NCBI RefSeq assembly: GCF_947172395.1
Contig: NC_069105.1
Span: 5,997,362 to 6,061,361 of the forward strand
DNA length: 64,000 bases
Direction of reading: 5' to 3'
DNA from: Bicyclus anynana
Taxonomy: Eukaryota; Arthropoda; Insecta; Lepidoptera; Nymphalidae
The notes beneath the pieces were generated by a model. It made no database searches. It saw nothing but the letters and a program-made list of their open reading frames with translations, and was not told where the DNA came from. A program made the position numbers and the translations under genes. Of the stretch, positions 32,937 to 42,420 are shown one piece after another; position 1 is the stretch's first letter, and each line of letters begins with the position of its first letter.

Positions 32937-33140
32937 CTAGTTGACGCCGCGCGGATTCACCCGCGTGGTTCACGTTTCGGTAGGAATACGGGGATAATAT
33001 ATGTATAGCTTATATAACTTTCCTCGATAGATGGGCTGTCCAACACTGAAACAATTTTTCAAATCGGACCAGTAGTTCCTGAGATTAGCGCGTTCAATCA
33101 AACAAACAAACTCTTCAGCTTTATAATATTAGTATAGATA
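32937..33140 (-). mobile_element. Lep1-like Helitron
   Basis: CTAGTTGACGCCGCGCGGAT at left and TAATATTAGTATAGATATAG at right. Directly downstream of gene C. Confidence 0.72.
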
Positions 33141-33174
33141 TAGATACTAACAAAACCAACAAATCCGAGTTTCA

Positions 33175-33180
33175 TTTATT
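33175..33180 (-). terminator. Polyadenylation signal of gene C
   Basis: AATAAA on the minus strand about 90 bases after the gene C stop codon. A Helitron copy begins only about 35 bases further downstream. Confidence 0.5.
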
Positions 33181-33266
33181 AAACAAAACAATTACAAACA
33201 GATAACATTTTGTGAAGAAGTAGAAGTATTGTTGCATTACAAAATTGTATTCGTAGTTTTTCATAT

Positions 33267-34386
33267 TTAGTACTGTACAGTTAAGTCAGGGCTAGCAAAT
33301 CGTTGTGCATAGTGAGCCCCGGTAGAGTGTCTCCGAAGGTTGTCGCCGCCTGCCTCTCTTGAGATATACCGGCGTGCTTCCCTTCCGCTGTACCGGTGCG
33401 GGGACTCTTCATACCGACTCGCTTGCCTTCCTGTGTACCGGTGCGGGGACTCTTCATACCGACTCGCTTGCCTTCCTGCGTACCGGTAAGGGGACTCTTC
33501 ATACCGAGACTCGGGTGCCGCGCACACGCAAGCGATGAGCGCCACGCAGAGCAACAACTGACGACAACAACAATATTAACTCATGACTGTAAGACGAATT
33601 AGATCGGGACCTGACTCGCTAAACGTTACTCTTCTGTCAAAATATAAGATCAAAGATCTAACGCGTCTATATAAACTGCCTCTGCATCCCATGGCATCTA
33701 CGTTGTTGAGAGACATTTGATTATTGGCATTCCGTAAAGTTCAAATTCTAATAAAACTTGGTATAGGCGAATATTGCATCGACGAGTATAAAAATTCGGA
33801 ATTACAGCCCTGTCTCTATAGAATCGATGTTTTCGTCTTGTAAAGAGCTCCCTAATGATAGGCGTCTACAGATCCACATCGTACGTATCGGACGCGTCGC
33901 ATCAAACGGATTTTCAATTTTACTGTAGATAGAATCCGAATCGGATCACTTGTATAAAAAGAATACTAGAGTGCGCGCAATATAAGTCTGCGCGCGACTG
34001 ACGGCGGCAATTATGTTTGCCAGCTTTAGTTATCCCTTTTACCCGCCATGAGGTAGATAGACGACAAGATGTTAGCACTTTTGATTAGTTCCGATTGTAG
34101 CCATGCGTAAACGTATCGTGCGCGCTCTTTAAAATCCGTTTAATGCGTCTGATACGTTGCGGTTCTGTGGACAAATGCCATAAAAAATATTTCTTCTTCA
34201 AAAACAATCGAGTATTGTGATTCAAATTTATGGTTGTGTGTAGTTTGTAAGGACACAAAATATATATCTGTGTAAAATATTTTCGAAATATAGAATTAGT
34301 AACTTCAGTAAGTAGAATTTTTTTTTAATTAAGTACAATAATATAAAGTTCAATTAAATAAAAATCATCATACTTACAATTCTCAT
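33267..34386 (-). CDS. Small secreted repeat peptide, gene C (two exons, 34378-34386 and 33267-33557 on the minus strand)
   Basis: Predicted 99-residue secreted peptide. Exon 1 codes for M-R-I (ATG at 34386-34384), followed by GTAAGT. The intron is about 820 bases and ends GTCGTCAG. Exon 2 resumes in phase 0 with LLLCVALIACVCA, a signal peptide nearly identical to that of gene B. The mature region starts near APESRYEESP and carries three 15-residue units, two with the core SRYEESPHRY and one with SRYEESPYRY, each followed by a small residue and GR. Then comes a diverged fourth start (RRYISREA) and a tail ending DLTVQY. The repeat is equally clear in DNA (45-bp period near 33400-33515), so it expanded recently. 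AATAAA lies at 33180-33175, about 90 bases past the stop. No Cys in the mature part. Structural peptide or peptide precursor; not resolved. Confidence 0.82.
33868..34185. mobile_element. TIR element inside the gene C intron
   Basis: Imperfect inverted repeats of about 45 bases close this interval. The left copy starts GATCCACATCG, and the right copy, read in reverse, starts GTCCACAGAACCG. Both contain (A/T)AAACGGATTTT further in. No coding potential is seen. It makes up more than a third of the gene C intron. Confidence 0.55.
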
Positions 34387-34443
34387 TGTGGCAGATTGAA
34401 AAAGCCAATGATGACTTCAGAGTAGATACAGCGAGTATTTATA
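34387..34443 (-). promoter_or_regulatory. Core promoter and leader of gene C
   Basis: On the minus strand, TATAAATA starts at 34443 and the block CTCTGAAGTCATC starts at 34422. TGCCACAATGA contains the start codon at 34386. Order and spacing match gene B to within a few bases, which is strong evidence for a shared origin. Confidence 0.65.
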
Positions 34444-34694
34444 CGAAAATAGTTTCTTGATATTGGTCCATAAATTAATGTGTTGTGATGGTCTTAATTG
34501 ATTTTTAAGTGGTTGATAAGTTTTTCCGTTTGTTTTACTTAATATACGTTAAGGTGTTGCCTAAAGATACGCACGCTGTGGGCGTCTATTATTGTTATAT
34601 ATAATACGATGGGTGTTATAAGTTGGACGTTTGTGTGTGTTTGTCTGGTTAAGTGCTCTTGAAACTCTCGAACGGATAAACCGATTTCCAGTTA

Positions 34695-34800
34695 TTTCAT
34701 CATCACCATCATCATATAAGCCGATGGACTGCAGGACATAGGCCTTTTGTGGGCACTTCCAAACATCACTATCCTGAGCCGCCGTGCAAAATCCGGGACT
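34695..34800 (-). pseudogene. RTE-type LINE 3' tip
   Basis: CATCATCACCATCATCATAT then AAGCCGATGGACTGCAGGAC is the reverse of the RTE 3' end also present at 57600-57650. Confidence 0.6.
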
Positions 34801-35039
34801 AATTTTTTTTTCATGTTAAACGATTATTTTCGTATATACTTTTAACGGTTCCTTTAAAAAAATGTACTAGTCAAGGTTGTACACCTAGTTTAAAAACATA
34901 TTTAATAAGGATTCCAAACATTTGAGACATTCATTTCAAACACTTCGTCACACGCCCACCTTAAGTCTTCGATCTCGGGCATTATCATTGACATCTGATA
35001 GTGGTATAGCTTGGCAAGCTCGTGGGTACGACATTAGTA

Positions 35040-35565
35040 CAATCTGAGGACTTATAACAATCAAAATCAAAAATCATTATTAAAAGTAGACTAAGTTTAC
35101 AAGCACTTTTGACACGTCAGTTGACTATTTGTAAAGATTCTACCACCGGTTCGGAAGGCAGGTTCTGCTGAGAAGAAACCGGCAAGAAACTCTACAGTTG
35201 CTCTTTTTAAAAAAATCATACAGTATTATAATTTACAATTGATGACATTACAATTTCTTATAGTTTTACTTTCTGTGTGAAGGTACAAGCTGATCCAATG
35301 GCCTCCAAGCGCTTTAGTCTTTAAAGAACTCATCAATGTAGTAACCTCGACTAAGTAAATGTTTTTTATTGCTTAAAGCTATGCAATGGCAGGTCCATCA
35401 CAGTCTTGGGGATCTTGTTATAGAAGAGTACACCCAAACCTACAAAAGATTTTTTTACTCTTTGGAGACGATACTCTTTGCAGAAATAGCTAACTTATGC
35501 CCGTGTCTAGTAAGACGTGGGACGTGCGAAGGATTCAGAAAGGAACTCAAGGAGAAGTCATGAAG
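35040..35565 (-). pseudogene. CR1/Jockey-like LINE 3' end
   Basis: Minus strand: FVGLGVLFYNKIPKTVMDLP then LHSFKQ and stop, followed by the 3' UTR with TTTCTTGCCGGTTTCTTCTC and CTTCCGAACCGGTGGTAGAA, ending in the ATTTTTGATTTTG tail. 5'-truncated. Confidence 0.65.
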
Positions 35566-36019
35566 AATTTTTTCATATTGTAAAATGTATATATATAATA
35601 CCTGCTCTAGTTAATAATCTAGAGCACATCACTCCGTACTAACAGCTGTTAAATAAAACGCTGTACGTATTGATTTTAATCATTAAATTTTACAATTACT
35701 ACTTTTAATTGACACAAAAATTATAAAGTTTTCAATTGAGCAAATTGCTGCGTAGATTGCTTCAATTCTAAATCCCAATTTGTTAGACATTGGTTGATTG
35801 AATTTAAAAATAAAAAGAGTTTTTATGCATTTTAACGTTCATTTGAAAATGTGAAAAATTTAATTTTATACCGAGGCGATATTATATTTATTCTAACTGT
35901 AGCTGGTTGGACTGCTAACCGCTAACCGCTAATTCTGTGACCAGCAGAAAATAGAAGTCACTGAATTCATATATGACTTTTAATAGTTTCATTATACTAT
36001 ACGAAATATATTTTTTTAC

Positions 36020-36215
36020 GTATCTATACTAATATTATAAAGCTAAAGAGTTTGTTTGGTTGAACGCGCTAATTTCAGGAACTACTGGTCCGATTTGAAA
36101 AATTATTTCGGTTTAGATAGCACATTTATCGAGGAAGACTATAAGGCTTTATATTATCCCCGTATTTCTTCGGGAACTTGCACCACGCGGGTGAAACCGC
36201 GCGGCATCAGCTAGT
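36020..36215 (+). mobile_element. Lep1-like Helitron
   Basis: TATACTAATATTATAAAGCT to CCGCGCGGCATCAGCTAGT. Confidence 0.75.
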
Positions 36216-36559
36216 TGAGTTATACAACTTAACAGCCACATTACATATCCCAAAACTTCGAGGTGTTGACAAGTCCACTTATAGGAGCCGAACTGCATAA
36301 CTATTTTTTTTTAATAATTTTAATTAAATTTAAACTTGCATTTTAAAATACGTAATCGTAGTGGTAAGACTTTCGATATCGACGAGATATTGCAATTGGC
36401 ACTCCGCACTTTACTAGTAAGCTACTTCATGATATTTATCAATGAATAAGTTTGGTTAGGCCATAATATACCTACTTAAGGATGCGATAATTGGACACAA
36501 TTTGAGATCTATATAAGAAATATTTTTTAGTCCGAAAATATTCATTTTAGAACACATGT

Positions 36560-36655
36560 TCCTTAGACTAAATTTTTAATAGTAAAAATTAATAAAAATT
36601 CCTTAAAGAACCCTAACCCTAGAGTTATGGGAAACACTCCCGAGCATCCTGTATA
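36560..36655 (+). repeat. Dispersed repeat, copy 1
   Basis: GTTCCTTAGACTAAATTTTT then AGAGTTATGGGAAACACTCC and CATCCTGTATA match 48525-48608. The CCTGTATA end suggests a TA-target TIR element. Neighbouring 36656-37228 is unassigned. Confidence 0.5.
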
Positions 36656-37228
36656 GCGGATAGGTACTTCTAACAAACCCTCAATCAAACAGACCTATAA
36701 AATAATATTAGCAAGGTAGATACTTGGTCCTTAATACAACATTGAAGGGAATTGGCACGAATTAGGAAGTCGGAAATTAACAGTCTATGCAAACCGATTA
36801 AGGCTGTTTGTGTACAACCGCTAATTGGTTGTTTCCGTTGTGGTGAAGCCGACCCACATCATTCGATGCCTATAGGACCGATGATAATTCGTATAAAAAA
36901 AGTGTGTGTCAGCTCCACTAAGTACGTTTCAATATCTACGCCTGTAAAGTGAAAGGTGCGCAACCGAGCAGCAGCAGACCACGGCGTGCGCTACCGGTGA
37001 AAGGTGCGCAGAATAGGTTGTGCACAAAAACATAACGCTGTCATTCGTTCCTCGAATTTTACTGCCCATACATTTTTCATAACAGGGGCCATATACATTT
37101 ATATGAAAAATCGCTTATTAAACAGTAAACTCCAAAAACTTAATTTAAATTCGATTATTACTCACTAGCAGAACCCCGCGGTCTCAACTGCAGCTGCAGC
37201 TATTTTTACAGAGATGGCCCGTAAAAAT

Positions 37229-37405
37229 ACTTTTTTTTTAAATTTACAAGTTAGCCCTTGACTACAATCTCACCTGATGGTAAGTGATGATGCAGTCAAA
37301 GATGGAAGCGGGCTAACTTGCTAGGAGGAGGATGAAATTCCATACTCCTTTCGGTTTCTACACGGCATCGTACCTACCGGAAAGCTAAATAGCTTGGCGG
37401 TACGA
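37229..37405 (-). mobile_element. SINE-1, head missing
   Basis: T-run, TACAAGTTAGCCCTTGACTA, body to GCTTGGCGGTACGAT. Confidence 0.7.
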
Positions 37406-37439
37406 TAAAATATCATCACTCAAATCTAAATATCACCAT

Positions 37440-37635
37440 ACTAACTGCCGCTGTGCGGTTTCACCCGCGTAGTTTTTCGTTTCTGTAGGAGTACGGGGAT
37501 AATATATAGCCTATAGAATTACTCGATAAATGGGCTATCTAACACTGAAAGAAAATTTCAAATCGGACAAGTAGTTCCTGAGATAAGCGTGTTCAATCAA
37601 ACTAACAAACTCTTCAGCTTTATATAATAGTATAG
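37440..37635 (-). mobile_element. Lep1-like Helitron
   Basis: CTAACTGCCGCTGTGCGGTT at left; TTCAGCTTTATATAATAGTA at right. 37636-38120 is AT-rich and unassigned. Confidence 0.65.
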
Positions 37636-38123
37636 ATTACTGATAATGTAACTTTCTGATGCTGGTCTGATTTAACAGTATATACTAATTGTTTTAAACA
37701 TGGAAAAATATCTTAAAACCTTCCAAAGCCATCACAGTCTTACGAGTACTTTCAGTAGAACCATGGGCTAAACAGCCTTCTTAAAATAAGATATGTCTGA
37801 CTAACGCAGGATTTTGTTAAAATAAAATCAATTTCCAGCTACATATTAATAATTAAATTAATTAAAAATAATTAATTGTACTAAATTAAATTGTTGTTGG
37901 CTGAATCAATTTCCATATTGAAGCAATAAACTCAGTAACTGCTAGAACATAGTTCGCAAGTTCCCTCTGTTTGGCGAGGAAACATCTCTCGATTGGTCCT
38001 CACTTTATGTTTATATTTGAACAATACATCATTCCTGTGACACCGCACAACTCATAAGCGGAAGCGTTTTGTTGAAAAAAAAAGTTTATGTTATTGTATT
38101 ACTAAATGAAAACTGGGTGTTTA

Positions 38124-38172
38124 GTGTGAGTTTTCAATATTTTCATACTGTGTGAGTTTTCAATATTTTCAT
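38124..38172. repeat. 23-bp tandem duplication
   Basis: GTGTGAGTTTTCAATATTTT plus CAT occurs twice in a row. Confidence 0.75.
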
Positions 38173-38178
38173 AAATAC

Positions 38179-38310
38179 CATCGCGTTAACGTAAACGAGA
38201 ATTTATATGGAAACAGTTGTGCACTAGTGCAAATAGATGGCGCTGTTTCAATTCCTTAGAAATTCGCGTTAACGTCAACGCAATCGTCACAGTATCAAAC
38301 TGCCACTAGG
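38179..38310. mobile_element. Short TIR element
   Basis: ATCGCGTTAACGTAAACGAG is mirrored by TTCGCGTTAACGTCAACGCA. The middle contains GCACTAGTGCAAATAGATGG. Non-coding. Confidence 0.55.
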
Positions 38311-38399
38311 CCCTCAGTTAGACAAGTGCGTTTTGACATGCGTACCAAGGTTCTGTAAGTAAATTAAATTGAACTACTGTATGTAAAACAATCAATCGT

Positions 38400-38465
38400 T
38401 TTTAGGGTTCCGCAGTCCACAAGGGACCCTTATAGTTTCGCCATATCAGCATGTCTGTCCGTCCG
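38400..38465 (+). repeat. Dispersed GGGTTCCG repeat end
   Basis: TTTAGGGTTCCGCAGTCCAC then GGGACCCTTATAGTTTCGCC and a GTCCGTCC microsatellite form a common lepidopteran element boundary. Confidence 0.4.
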
Positions 38466-38504
38466 TCCGCAAGAAGTTATCCGAATTTAGCTAGTCCTCT
38501 AAGC

Positions 38505-38720
38505 GCACACTTGCACAATTTTGTGTTTATTTACATTATATATTTATGTTGTATAAGTAACACACTTCCTGAACACACAACTCGACATTGCAGACAATTT
38601 TTAGGTATTATTTGTTCAAATAACTTTCGTTGTTTACTATGCGACTAAATGAAATTAAAACAACAACAACAAACACTTTTGTTTGCCTCAGTTTCGACGA
38701 GCTAGTGACATATCTCAGAG
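38505..38720 (+). repeat. Unclassified repeat U4, copy 2
   Basis: Matches 32371-32560 with moderate divergence and carries a longer left end. Confidence 0.6.
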
Positions 38721-39660
38721 TACAAAATTTAAATAAAAAATATAGTTTAAAAACTATAACCCGACTACGTATAAAAGTGGTCTAAATAGGACGAAACATG
38801 AAAATATTTCTAATAGAAATCGGGATATGTATAGGTACAAAAATGATCATGGTAGAGCCGTGGTGGATAAAAAATAGGATAGGCGATACGGTGGATTATA
38901 CATAGATACATACGTCATACATACATACATAGACTGCCAAAATCATTACCCTTTCTTTTGGCGTCGCCGTAGTCAGGTAAAACTACTCTTTTACTTAAAC
39001 TGTTGAGTTTCTAGACCGTTGAAACCTTCCAAAGCCACCAGTCCAAACTGTATAAATAATTTAAGTATGGTAAGCCTCATAAAATGAAGCATGTCCGGCT
39101 ATTACAGGCTTTTAGTCCATAAAGGTTTCTAACAGCAAGGATCTCTAATCGAGTTATTAGGATAGCGGACCTTTTCCACAGTTACCTTTGTGACACGCGG
39201 TTCTAAACCTCGAGTCCCCCTACTCAGTGCCGTAACTCTTAAAACCATTTCCCCGCGCGCCGAGCGTTTAATGTCTTGGAAATGTTATTGTACCATATTA
39301 CATTCACTTCATTCTTGCGTGCGCTGTATCCAGGAGACGTTTCTATATAAAAGAATCAAAATTGAACTTCATTTTAACCGTTCTATACAGGTGAGTAAGT
39401 AACCAAACATCTTTTGTTTTGGTTTTCTGCCTTTGGCGTGTCTTCTTGATTATAAAACAACTGTTGTAGTACTAATAAATGACGGATAAAAAGGTAAGAA
39501 GTCATTGATTTATTAAGGTATTCATTGAAGATGTTAATAAATGGTACACGCACTTCATAGAGCACTGTACATTGTAGAAGTCAGGTTTAGACCAGCCCAT
39601 TGGGGCAAACAAATACCGTATTTTGTAACTATATGACAAATATATTTTGAATTAATTGTC
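38721..39660. other. Mostly unassigned stretch with a TATA-like site
   Basis: An ATAC microsatellite near 38920. TATAAAAG at 39346 is followed by CTATACAG and GTGAGTAAGT at 39391. This resembles a TATA promoter with a very short first exon, but no ATG lies between and no downstream exon is identified. Confidence 0.25.
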
Positions 39661-39666
39661 AAATCG

Positions 39667-40019
39667 TACTAATATTATAAGCGCGAAAGTTTATATGGAT
39701 ATTTGGATGTTTGTTACTCTTCAACATCGCAAAAACCGATTTGGTTTAAATTTAAAACGAAAATAGACAATACCTTGGAATAACACATAGGCTATTCTTT
39801 CCCAAAAAATGGTTTTCCGAGATTTGATCATGATGGTAATGATAACATGAATGTTTGTTACTCTTTCACGCCACGATTATTGACCCGAGTCAGCTGAAAA
39901 TTGGAATGAAGATAGATTATAACCTGGATTAACACATCGGCACATTTTTATCCCGGAAAAAATTAAGATACGTACGTACATAGTTGTTTTTCAGGGGTAA
40001 TGCCGCGGAGCGCAGCTAG
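39667..40019 (+). mobile_element. Lep1-like Helitron, long copy
   Basis: TACTAATATTATAAGCGCGA at left; GCGGAGCGCAGCTAGT at right. It has an internal partial duplication of the TTGTTACTCTT segment, like the dimeric copies near gene A. Confidence 0.65.
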
Positions 40020-40154
40020 TTTTTCAGAAATTTAAAAAGCGGTAAAGTAACATTTGTGATTACGAAGTTGTAGGAGCTAAGCTCTGGATCTACAAAACCG
40101 ATTTTGAAAATTCTTTTACCAATAATAAGTCACGTAATTTGTGAGTGTTATCTC

Positions 40155-40520
40155 TACTAATATTATAAAGCTAAAGAGTTTTAGAATATAAACTATCGTG
40201 AGTGTTATTCATATTAATTGATTATGAAACACGGCTATCACTCACGTGATATTAGGTCGGAGTATGCCCGACTAGTTTCGAACCCATACGGGGCTCTTAG
40301 TCATGAGCTGGTTCTTGCATCGCTTCACGATCCAATAGCTCCAAATCCAAAAAAGAGTTTTAGCTGAAGTGTTTGTTTGTTTGGTTGAATCTCAGAAATT
40401 ACTGGTCCGATATGAACAATTTCTTTTAGTGTTAGGTAGCTCATTTATCGAGGAAGGCTATAGGCAATATATTATCTCCGTTGGGAACCACGCGGGTGAA
40501 ACCGCGCGGCGTCAGCTAGT
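40155..40520 (+). mobile_element. Lep1-like Helitron interrupted by MITE-B
   Basis: CTACTAATATTATAAAGCTA starts the element and CCGCGCGGCGTCAGCTAGT ends it. It is split at AGAGTTTTAG, which is present on both sides (40175 and 40354) of a MITE-B piece. Confidence 0.7.
40185..40353 (+). mobile_element. MITE-B, one end missing, nested in a Helitron
   Basis: AAACTATCGTGAGTGTTATT, CACGGCTATCACTCACGTGA and TAGTCATGAGCTGGTTCTTG match 14120-14325. The right inverted end is absent. Confidence 0.65.
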
Positions 40521-40754
40521 AGGCTATATTTTATCCCCGTATTGCCACTATGTAGTGAGACGACACCAAATAGGTAATAGCATAACAGATTAATGTCCGT
40601 CTGTGTATACAGTGTGGCTGATTGGCGGCCTCAGTCGGCGCTTGTCCGCTGAATTGGCTCTTCCGGACCCGGACACTGGACGTCCGCTACTGCGGAGTTA
40701 TTGACGCGACTGACCTAAATACGAGTATATTAATAACCATTGAATACATGTAAG

Positions 40755-41065
40755 TAAACATCGTGAGGAAACCTGCATACAAGTTTTCTTAATTCTCTGC
40801 GTGTGCGAAGTCTGCCAATCCGCATTGGGCCAGCGTGGTGAACTATTGGCCTAACCCCTCTCATTCTGAGAGGATACGGACAAAGACGTACCTACCGCCA
40901 AGCGATATAGATTTCCGGTACTTTGTCGTGTAGAAACCGAAATGGGTGTAGATTTTCATCCTACGCCTAACAAGTTAGCCCGCTTCCATCTTAGACTACA
41001 TCATCAATTATCACTGAACATCAGGTGTGATCGCAGTCGAGAGCTTTCTTGTCAAAGAATATAAA
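40755..41065 (+). mobile_element. SINE-2 body fused to SINE-1 body
   Basis: SINE-2 from CATCGTGAGGAAACCTGCAT to CTCATTCTGAGAGG continues without a gap into GACAAAGACGTACCTACCGC, the SINE-1 body, to its 3' end. Both heads are missing. Confidence 0.65.
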
Positions 41066-41319
41066 TAAAAACTGGTAATCCAATTCAGAACCTCTCTATT
41101 TTAAATAGAGGCATTTACAACTGCGCCTAAGAGTTAATCAAAAGCTAAGCACAGTGTAAATTTTCTAGCAGAGGATTGTTTTCCACTGCGAAAATAGTAG
41201 AAAATCTAAGTAATCCGGGTGACCTATAAAAAGCACCTAATTCCCACCACGAACAGAACTACAAAAGCCTGCGCCGTACACGTGGAATAATTAATATTTC
41301 GCTCCTGTTTTTCCTCTAA

Positions 41320-41522
41320 ACACAAAGAAAATTGCCTCTTCAGCATAATTAATATGGCAAAGGGGATGGAAAAAAAGAAGCTTTTAAGAAGGCACTAAAA
41401 GGCTTCTTTGATACTCCCCTGCGAGATGAAAAATTACCTATTAATCTAACCGCGGTGCAATAAAATCAGATTAAGACGTCGAGTTCGTGTGAAACCTCTA
41501 AAAGGCAATTTCGATCTTTATT
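41320..41522. promoter_or_regulatory. Single-copy block with paired TAATCT/AGATTA sites
   Basis: TAATCTAACCGCGGTGCAAT then AGATTAAG combines two inverted TAATC-type homeodomain sites and a Runt-like AACCGCGGT. Enhancer-like by composition only. Confidence 0.25.
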
Positions 41523-41530
41523 TCTTAATC

Positions 41531-41702
41531 GCTTTTACTGGATAGAAATAATCGTATTTTAAAATAATTGTTATTTTTTATAGGACCTACCGCTTACATC
41601 ATGTCTGATGGGTATCAATGACTACTCATATTTTAGTTTTTTTTTATTGATTCTACGCGGACGTCCAAGAAGATGGGAAGATGACTTTCGTATAATTCTG
41701 GA
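41531..41702 (+). repeat. Segmental duplication, copy A
   Basis: Shares GATAGAAATAATCG-type start, CATCATGTCTGATGGGTATC, ATCAATGACTACTCA and AAGAAGATGGGAAGATGACT with 42243-42420. Confidence 0.7.
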
Positions 41703-41810
41703 ACCTTGCTGTTGCAGCCGACAGGGTGTAGTGGAAGCAGTTGGAAGAGGCTTATGTCAGGATACATGCAGAACAGCGGAAAATTATATGACAAACTATA
41801 CACCTGATTG
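41650..41810 (+). pseudogene. LINE reverse transcriptase C-terminal end
   Basis: Reads GRPRRWEDDF, then with frame changes AVAADRV and WKQLEEAYVRIHAEQRK, the usual last part of RTE/Jockey-type ORFs. Overlaps the segmental duplication. Confidence 0.55.
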
Positions 41811-41889
41811 CCAGTACGGAATAAATATATTTAATGTTATCGCCGTTTAGTGTTGGAAATAGTAGTCTGTGACGGATATGACGTCGCTC

Positions 41890-42185
41890 GATCTCGTGTT
41901 GGCTTCAGTGTGTTCTTGGCGTTCGAGCCGTCTACATCTCTTGTTGTGTAATTCTTTGTGTTACTTGGGATAAGCGGGGAGAGTGACTTGAGTGGAAAAG
42001 GGGAGTGTTTGTATACAGTCAAAGGATCCTTTAACCCTACACACATCGTTCACAAGTACGTGACTCCACTCAAGGTCATTCTCTGCCATTCTAGGGTCTT
42101 ATTTTGGTTACAGTTTGATTTGTTTATTAAGTTGTCCTGACAAGTGTTGTGAATCATAACCTTTGTTCGACATTAGTTTTCTTAT
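41890..42185 (+). repeat. Unclassified repeat U1, copy 3
   Basis: Contains GTGTTCTTGGCGTTCGAGCC, CAAAGGATCCTTTAACCCTA and CATTCTAGGGTCTTATTTTG. Its 60-codon ORF (41958-42140) is in frame with the U1 ORF at 9467-9892. It lies between the two duplicated segments. Confidence 0.6.
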
Positions 42186-42242
42186 ATTTGTAATCACTTT
42201 TTTAGTCCTATAATATTAATTATTTATTTATGGTTCTCTGTC

Positions 42243-42420
42243 GCTTTTATACTGCATAGAAATAATCGGATTTTAAAATAATTGTTACTTTTTCTAGGAC
42301 AACCGACCGCCTACATCATGTCTGATGGGAATCAATGACTACTCAAGTTTTTTTTCTTTTTATTGATTCTACGCTTTTTATTGATCCAAGAAGATGGGAA
42401 GATGACTTTCGTCTAATCAG
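42243..42420 (+). repeat. Segmental duplication, copy B
   Basis: See 41531-41702. The start points lie 712 bases apart. Copy B has an extra CTTTTTATTGAT and does not continue into the LINE reading frame. Confidence 0.7.

Noticed and set aside
33281..33602. Minus frame (33502-33281) and plus frame (33396-33602) with repeat motifs over gene C
   Set aside because: Frame-shifted and antisense shadows of the 45-bp coding repeat; no start context or signal peptide in frame.
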